Assembly (NCBI GenBank): GCA_018000455.1
Contig: JAGNJW010000001.1
Location: 388,311 to 452,310, forward strand
Origin: Acidobacteriota bacterium
GTDB taxonomy: Bacteria > Acidobacteriota > Vicinamibacteria > Vicinamibacterales > UBA2999
DNA: 64,000 bases
Direction of reading: 5' to 3'
A program made the translations under genes and the position numbers. Each line of letters starts with the position of its first letter. The stretch's first letter is position 1. Shown piece by piece: positions 59,590 through 64,000 of this stretch. The notes under the pieces are model-generated. The model was given only the letters and a program-made list of their open reading frames with translations. It ran no database searches and was not told where the DNA came from.

Positions 59590-62545
59590 GCCCGCTGGCG
59601 TGGCTTCCCTCGATCCCCCGCGCTGGCAGCGCACCCGCGAGATTTTCGACGCGGTGGCCGACCTCGATCCGGCGGCGCGCCCGGCGCGCCTAGCCGCTCT
59701 GTGCGCCGGCGACGAGGCGCTGCTCCACGAGGTGGAGTCGCTGCTCACGCACGACCGCTCGTCGGATGATGCTCTCGGCCGGGTCGTGGAGGAGGCCGCC
59801 CGCGGGGCCGCCGACGCCGCGTCGGTGACCGGCCCCGGCAAGACGCTCCTGCACTATCGCATCACCGGGCCGATCGGCGAAGGCGGCATGGGCATCGTCT
59901 GGCGGGCGCTCGACGAGACGCTGGGCCGCGACGTGGCCATCAAGGTGCTGCCGCCGGGTGTCGGCGATGATCCGCGGCGCCTGGCGCGCTTCGAACGCGA
60001 AGCCAAGGTGCTGGCGTCGCTCAATCACTCCAACATCGGCGCCATCTTCAGCCTGCACCAGGTGGACGGCGTGCGCTTTCTGGCCATGGAGTACGTGCCA
60101 GGCGAGGATCTCGCGGCCAGGCTCCTGCGCGGCCCCATCCCGCTCGACGAGGCCCTGCGCATCGCCCGGCAGATCGCCGACGCCCTCGAAGAAGCGCACG
60201 AGCAAGGCGTCGTGCACCGCGACCTCAAGCCGGCCAACGTGAAGTTGACACCGGCCGGCCGGGTGAAGGTGCTCGATTTCGGCCTGGCGAAGGCGTTCTC
60301 CGAGAGTCCCACCGCCGACCCCGGCACCTCGACCTCGAGCGACTCGGCGCTGGCACAGCTCACGACCAGGGAAGGCGTCCTGCTCGGCACCGCCGCCTAC
60401 ATGCCGCCGGAGCAGGCCCGCGGGTTGTCGGTCGACAAGCGCGCCGACATCTGGGCGTTCGGCGCGGTGCTCTACGAGATGCTGACCGGTGCGCGTCCGT
60501 TCGCCGGCGCCGCGGTGGTCGACGTGCTCGCCGCCGTGGTCGCCACCGAACCCGACTGGACGCGCCTGCCGCCGGGAACGCCGCTGGCCGTCGAGCGGTT
60601 GCTGCGCCGGTGTCTGCAGAAGGACGCGCGGCAGCGGCTGCGTGACATCGGCGATGCCCGCATCGAACTCGAGCACCTGCTGACGGCCTCCGGGGACGCC
60701 GGCGTTCCCGTGACGTCGGGCAAGACTGTTACCAGCCTCGCCGGCGCGGCCGGCCGGCGCATGTGGTGGCGCGAGGCCGCGGTCTTCGCGGCCGGCGCGC
60801 TCGTGGCCGGCCTGGTGGCCTGGCGGCTCACGGTGGTCCCGACGGCGCCGGCGGCGATCGAGCGCCTCAATATCGACGTGCCCTCCGGCACGCAGCTCGT
60901 GGATACCGTGGGCGCGGTGCGACAGTCGCTTGCCTTGTCGAGCGACGGCACGCGGCTGGTCTTCCTCGTGCGTGAACGTGACGGACGCCGCCAGCTGTAT
61001 CTGCGCCGCCTCGATCGGGTCGAGGCCGAACCCGTCGCTGGCGCCGAGGGGGGTGATATGCCGTTTCTGTCGCCCGATGGCCAGTGGCTCGGGTTCGCCG
61101 CCGACGGCAAGCTCAAGAAAGTGCTGCTTAGTGGCGGGCAGCCGGTCGTCATCTGCGACGCCCCCGAGCCGCGCGGCGCCAGCTGGGGCGGCGACGGCAC
61201 GATCGTCTTCGCCGCCGGCGTGCGCGGTGGCTTGTCGCGCGTCTCGGCAGCGGGCGGGACGCCGACGGCGTTCACGACGCTCGACCCCGCCCGTGGCGAA
61301 TCGAGCCATCGGTGGCCGCTCGTGTTGCCGGGCAGTCGCGGTGTCGTTTTCAATGTCGAGCCGGTCGACAACACCGATGACCAGCGTGACATCGACATGG
61401 TCGACGTGATGACCGGCGAGCGCCGCACGCTGGTGCGCAACGGGACCTACGCGCGCTATACCGCCGGTGCACTGCTCTACGGGCAGGCAGGCAGCCTCTA
61501 CGCCCTGCCGTTCGACGCCGCCCGCCTCACCGTCACCGGCCCGGCGGCGCCCGTCCTCGGCGACGTGCGCATGGATCTTGCGGCCACGGGCCGTGTGTTT
61601 GCCGACGTCGCCCTGTCTGGAGCTCTCGCCTACGTGCCAGGCTTCCCGCGTCCGGGCGTGCGCCGGCTGGTCTGGATGGATCGCGAGGGCGTTGCGACGC
61701 CGGTCACGACCGAAACGCGTGCCTATCGCGGAGGGCGCTTGTCGCCAGACGGGCGCAGCCTGGCGGTGACCATCCAGGACGCCGGAAACACGGCGTTGTG
61801 GCTCTTCGATCTCGGCCGCCGCACCTGGAATCGGCTGACGACCGAAGGCGAGGCGGTGACGCCGTCGTGGACGCCCGACAGCCGCCGCATCCTCTTCTCA
61901 GCGAACTTGCGCAACGGCGCCGGCATTCACGTCGTGCCGGCCGATGGCAGTGCGCCGCCGTCGCCGATCGCCGCCGCGGGCACGCAGCTCATCGACATGC
62001 CCGAGGTGCAGCCCGACGGGCGCCAGGCCCTCGTCGCCCTCCAGGACGCGAGCGGTGACGACATCTACCGGCTGTCGCTCGATGGCCGCGCCACCCTGGA
62101 GCCCGTCGTCACCGGCCTCGGCAGTCAGGTCTCGCCGGCGCGGTCGCCGAGCGGCCGCTTCCTGGCCTACTCGTCGAACGAATCGGGCCGCCGCGAGATC
62201 TTCGTCCGCGCGATGACTGGCGAGGAGCAGAAGTGGACGGTCTCGGTGGCCGGCGGCAGCACGCCGCGATGGCGCCAGGATGAACGCGAGCTCTTCTACG
62301 TGGAAGGCACACGGCTGATGGTCGTGTCCGTCGCGCCCGCGGGCATGCCGTCGTTCGGCACGCCGCGCGCCCTCTTCGACGAGCCGGGGCTGACGGCGAG
62401 CGCGACCGACCTCGGCCGCTACGACGTGACACCCGATGGCCAGCGTTTTCTCGTCGTGCAGCCCGAAGCCTGGGAAATCGCGCCACTCTCGATCGTCGTT
62501 GTCCCGCGCTTCGGCCGGGAACTCACGGCGCGTCTGCCGCGCTAG
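59588..62545 (+). CDS. Membrane Ser/Thr protein kinase with TolB-like propeller
   Basis: The product is 985 residues from the ATG at 59588, or 981 from an in-frame GTG at 59600. A short helical N-terminal domain (about 10-80; RTREIFDAVADLDPAARPA, as in many acidobacterial kinases) precedes the kinase domain (about 90-360). GEGGMGIVWRA, K119, D212 (HRDLKPANV) and LDFGLAKAF are intact. A membrane helix near 395-415 leads to an extracytoplasmic PD40/TolB-type propeller (about 430-970; LSLDGRATLEPV, LSPDGQWLGFAADGK, SPDGRSLAVTIQD). It probably senses an envelope signal with the propeller. It ends before a bidirectional terminator. Confidence 0.95.
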   Translation: MPAGVASLDPPRWQRTREIFDAVADLDPAARPARLAALCAGDEALLHEVESLLTHDRSSDDALGRVVEEAARGAADAASVTGPGKTLLHYRITGPIGEGGMGIVWRALDETLGRDVAIKVLPPGVGDDPRRLARFEREAKVLASLNHSNIGAIFSLHQVDGVRFLAMEYVPGEDLAARLLRGPIPLDEALRIARQIADALEEAHEQGVVHRDLKPANVKLTPAGRVKVLDFGLAKAFSESPTADPGTSTSSDSALAQLTTREGVLLGTAAYMPPEQARGLSVDKRADIWAFGAVLYEMLTGARPFAGAAVVDVLAAVVATEPDWTRLPPGTPLAVERLLRRCLQKDARQRLRDIGDARIELEHLLTASGDAGVPVTSGKTVTSLAGAAGRRMWWREAAVFAAGALVAGLVAWRLTVVPTAPAAIERLNIDVPSGTQLVDTVGAVRQSLALSSDGTRLVFLVRERDGRRQLYLRRLDRVEAEPVAGAEGGDMPFLSPDGQWLGFAADGKLKKVLLSGGQPVVICDAPEPRGASWGGDGTIVFAAGVRGGLSRVSAAGGTPTAFTTLDPARGESSHRWPLVLPGSRGVVFNVEPVDNTDDQRDIDMVDVMTGERRTLVRNGTYARYTAGALLYGQAGSLYALPFDAARLTVTGPAAPVLGDVRMDLAATGRVFADVALSGALAYVPGFPRPGVRRLVWMDREGVATPVTTETRAYRGGRLSPDGRSLAVTIQDAGNTALWLFDLGRRTWNRLTTEGEAVTPSWTPDSRRILFSANLRNGAGIHVVPADGSAPPSPIAAAGTQLIDMPEVQPDGRQALVALQDASGDDIYRLSLDGRATLEPVVTGLGSQVSPARSPSGRFLAYSSNESGRREIFVRAMTGEEQKWTVSVAGGSTPRWRQDERELFYVEGTRLMVVSVAPAGMPSFGTPRALFDEPGLTASATDLGRYDVTPDGQRFLVVQPEAWEIAPLSIVVVPRFGRELTARLPR

Positions 62546-62620
62546 CTGCGCATTCTCGACAACGATGAAGAGTTGCCCGGCCCGTCGCTGAACGCCGTGT
62601 GCCGGTCTTCGTCTGGCGCT
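62546..62620 (+). pseudogene. Relic of a VWA-protein fragment related to the one at 49.8 kb
   Basis: Directly after the kinase stop, the bases read LRILDNDEELPGPS, matching LRILDKDEELLGPS inside the decayed chimera at 49831-49877. A further short stretch reading VPVFV (in another frame, near 62597-62612) matches the same protein. The similarity covers only about 75 bases and has no start, so it is a dead fragment. Confidence 0.5.
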
Positions 62621-62670
62621 GCTGCTTGCCGGGAGCCGCGGTGCTTCAGCCAACAGCGGCGCAACAAGGG

Positions 62671-62701
62671 AAAAGGGCCGGTGGCGACCACCGGCCCTTT
62701 T
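62671..62701. terminator. Bidirectional rho-independent terminator
   Basis: A perfect 14-bp stem (62671-62684 with 62688-62701), a 3-base loop, A-tract on one side and T-tract on the other serve both the plus-strand kinase gene and the minus-strand TonB-receptor gene. Confidence 0.9.
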
Positions 62702-62722
62702 CGAGAGTGCAGAGGGAGCTGC

Positions 62723-64000
62723 TTAGAAGCGCAGGCGCGCGCCCAGGAAAGCGCGGCGCGGGTTGACCCACTGGATCGCGTCCCCGAACGCCTTGCCGCC
62801 TGACCCCGCCACCAGATCCTGGTTGCGGATGGCGCCCTGAGCGTTGGTGAGGTTGAACACGTCAACGAACACTTCGACGTTGGCCGGCCCGACCGCGCGC
62901 ACGTACTGCGCGCGCAGATCCACCTGGCCCCACGACGGGTTCTCGAGCGAACCCACCGAGTCCGGCGCCAGCCACCGCGTGGTGATGCCGGCGAATTCGA
63001 ACGCGTCTGCGGCAGCGACCCGCATCGGCAGGTTACGGCTCGAGGACAGGAACGAGCGACTCGCAATCGTGCCCGAGTTCCAGGTGAAGGTGCCGCCCAG
63101 CTGCAACCCGAAGTCGAAGGTGTAGGAACCGCCGCCCTTGAGCAGGTTCTTGATCAGACCGGGCTGCGTGCCGAACTGGTTGGGCGCGCGCGGATCGAGG
63201 TAGATCACGTCGCCCTGGAAGTCGGCATTCGAGTCCGAGTTGGTGTTGCCCTCGCCGTCGTTCCAGTTGTACGAGGTCAGCAACTGCCAACGGTCGGCGA
63301 AGCGCTTCCGGAACACGAACTCGAGGCCCTGGAAGTTGCGCTTGCCGCCAGCCAGCGTGCCGATGACGAAGTTCGACCCGGGATTGGCCGCGTAGCCGAA
63401 GTAGTCGAGTCCCAGATACAGCGACTTCGGATCGCCGATCGGGCCTGGATAGCCGTTCGGGTCGGCGTACAGCTCGAGGTCGTAATCCTCGAGGATGTCG
63501 CGCGTGCGCCGGTTGAAGTAGAGCGCGTCGAAGCTCATGTTGTTGCCGAGGTCGACCGCGTAGCCGACCTGCAGGTCGTCGGTATACGGCGTCTTGGTCG
63601 TCGGCGCGAAGAACGCGTCCTGCTGGGTGGCGCCGCCACGCGTGCGGTAGGTCACGTACTCGCCGACGGCGGGGATGAAGACCTGTTCCTCGAGCACCGA
63701 CCCGGTGAGGGTGCCCGCGAAGTTGGTCATGTTGTTGCGGACGGGGTCGTAGTAGCGGCCCCAGTAGGCCGACGCCTTGTGCCGTCCGTCGCCGCGAACG
63801 TCGTAGGCGGCGCTCAGCCGCGGCGCGAACGCCCAGTCGAAGGTGTAGATGTTGGCGCCGGTGGTGGCGAAGTGCTCCCAGCGTTCGGTACGCACGCCGA
63901 GATTGAGCGTCAGGCGCTTGAAGGTCACTTCGTCCTGCAGGTAGAAGCTCAGGCCGGTCGAGTAGGTTTCCTGAGGCCCGGTCTGCGCCTGGAAGTCGCG
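62723..64000 (-). CDS. TonB-dependent receptor, C-terminal beta-barrel part (5' end outside window)
   Basis: The frame is open to the right edge, and 425 codons of the C-terminus are visible. It reads as an outer-membrane barrel of the Oar-like TonB-dependent receptor type common in Acidobacteria: NLGVRTERWEHF, FAPRLSAAYDVRGDGRHKASAYWG, YTDDLQVGYAVDLG, NFQGLEFVFRKRFADRWQLL and the final FLGARLRF with a terminal Phe. The plug and any carboxypeptidase-regulatory domain would be upstream. Ligand unknown. Confidence 0.93.
   Translation of the reverse strand, partial: RDFQAQTGPQETYSTGLSFYLQDEVTFKRLTLNLGVRTERWEHFATTGANIYTFDWAFAPRLSAAYDVRGDGRHKASAYWGRYYDPVRNNMTNFAGTLTGSVLEEQVFIPAVGEYVTYRTRGGATQQDAFFAPTTKTPYTDDLQVGYAVDLGNNMSFDALYFNRRTRDILEDYDLELYADPNGYPGPIGDPKSLYLGLDYFGYAANPGSNFVIGTLAGGKRNFQGLEFVFRKRFADRWQLLTSYNWNDGEGNTNSDSNADFQGDVIYLDPRAPNQFGTQPGLIKNLLKGGGSYTFDFGLQLGGTFTWNSGTIASRSFLSSSRNLPMRVAAADAFEFAGITTRWLAPDSVGSLENPSWGQVDLRAQYVRAVGPANVEVFVDVFNLTNAQGAIRNQDLVAGSGGKAFGDAIQWVNPRRAFLGARLRF

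Noticed and set aside
1..64000. tRNA, rRNA, riboswitch or insertion sequence
   Set aside because: Intergenic gaps are short and none shows a cloverleaf, conserved rRNA sequence, a riboswitch motif I recognise, or a transposase with terminal repeats.

Overview
The window is a high-GC bacterial chromosome segment with lpxC, a TonB-dependent receptor and several lipoprotein signals, so it comes from a diderm. Very similar combinations are typical of Acidobacteriota, most likely the Vicinamibacteria: a DUF5916 barrel protein, Ser/Thr kinases fused to TPR or TolB-like propellers next to an ECF sigma factor, Oar-type TonB receptors, NTT-like transporters fused to HEAT repeats, and a Tat-exported GH109-like oxidoreductase. 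The phylum call is an inference from gene content. No tRNA, rRNA, CRISPR array or transposase was recognised.

Layout. 1-8.4 kb: 3' end of a gamma-glutamyltransferase, a P1B-type ATPase that has lost its cytoplasmic catalytic domains, a DUF5916 outer-membrane protein, a CBS protein, and a Spy/CpxP-like protein divergent from an OmpR-type two-component pair. 8.4-15 kb: two divergent NTT-like transporter/HEAT-repeat fusions, one carrying two cNMP-binding-like domains. 15-22.2 kb: a five-cistron minus-strand unit made of a small HTH protein, a subtilisin ending in 17 Trp-Gly hexapeptides, a 9-codon ORF encoding one more such unit, a membrane HD-GYP protein and a sigma-54 activator with a TPR sensor region. 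This is the best candidate for an undescribed system. 22.5-29.5 kb: peptide-type ABC binding protein and two permeases without an ATPase, a DapA-family lyase, an M48 lipoprotein and MtgA. 29.5-35.6 kb: NlpC/P60 lipoprotein, HNH nuclease, zinc-ribbon protein, beta-propeller, amino-acid permease and an FHA-GAF-adenylate cyclase. 35.6-39.6 kb: a four-gene secreted-protein operon that includes a lipase fused to a bulb-type lectin.

39.9-43.9 kb: uvrA and lpxC, with a strong terminator after lpxC. 44-49.2 kb: a tightly coupled four-gene amino-sugar operon (GH109-like enzyme, Na+ symporter, nucleotidyltransferase, galactokinase-like kinase). 49.2-50.1 kb: a decayed MoxR/VWA chimera. 50.2-62.5 kb: an ECF sigma factor, a 1.8-thousand-residue secreted protein with a 21-unit NPDIE pentapeptide array, and two membrane Ser/Thr kinases. 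From 62.7 kb to the edge: the 3' part of a TonB-dependent receptor gene, facing the kinases across a bidirectional terminator.

Themes are envelope biology and signalling. Several convergent gene pairs are separated only by short GC-rich hairpins, and a few genes have a -10-like hexamer 9-11 bases before the start codon, which suggests leaderless transcripts.
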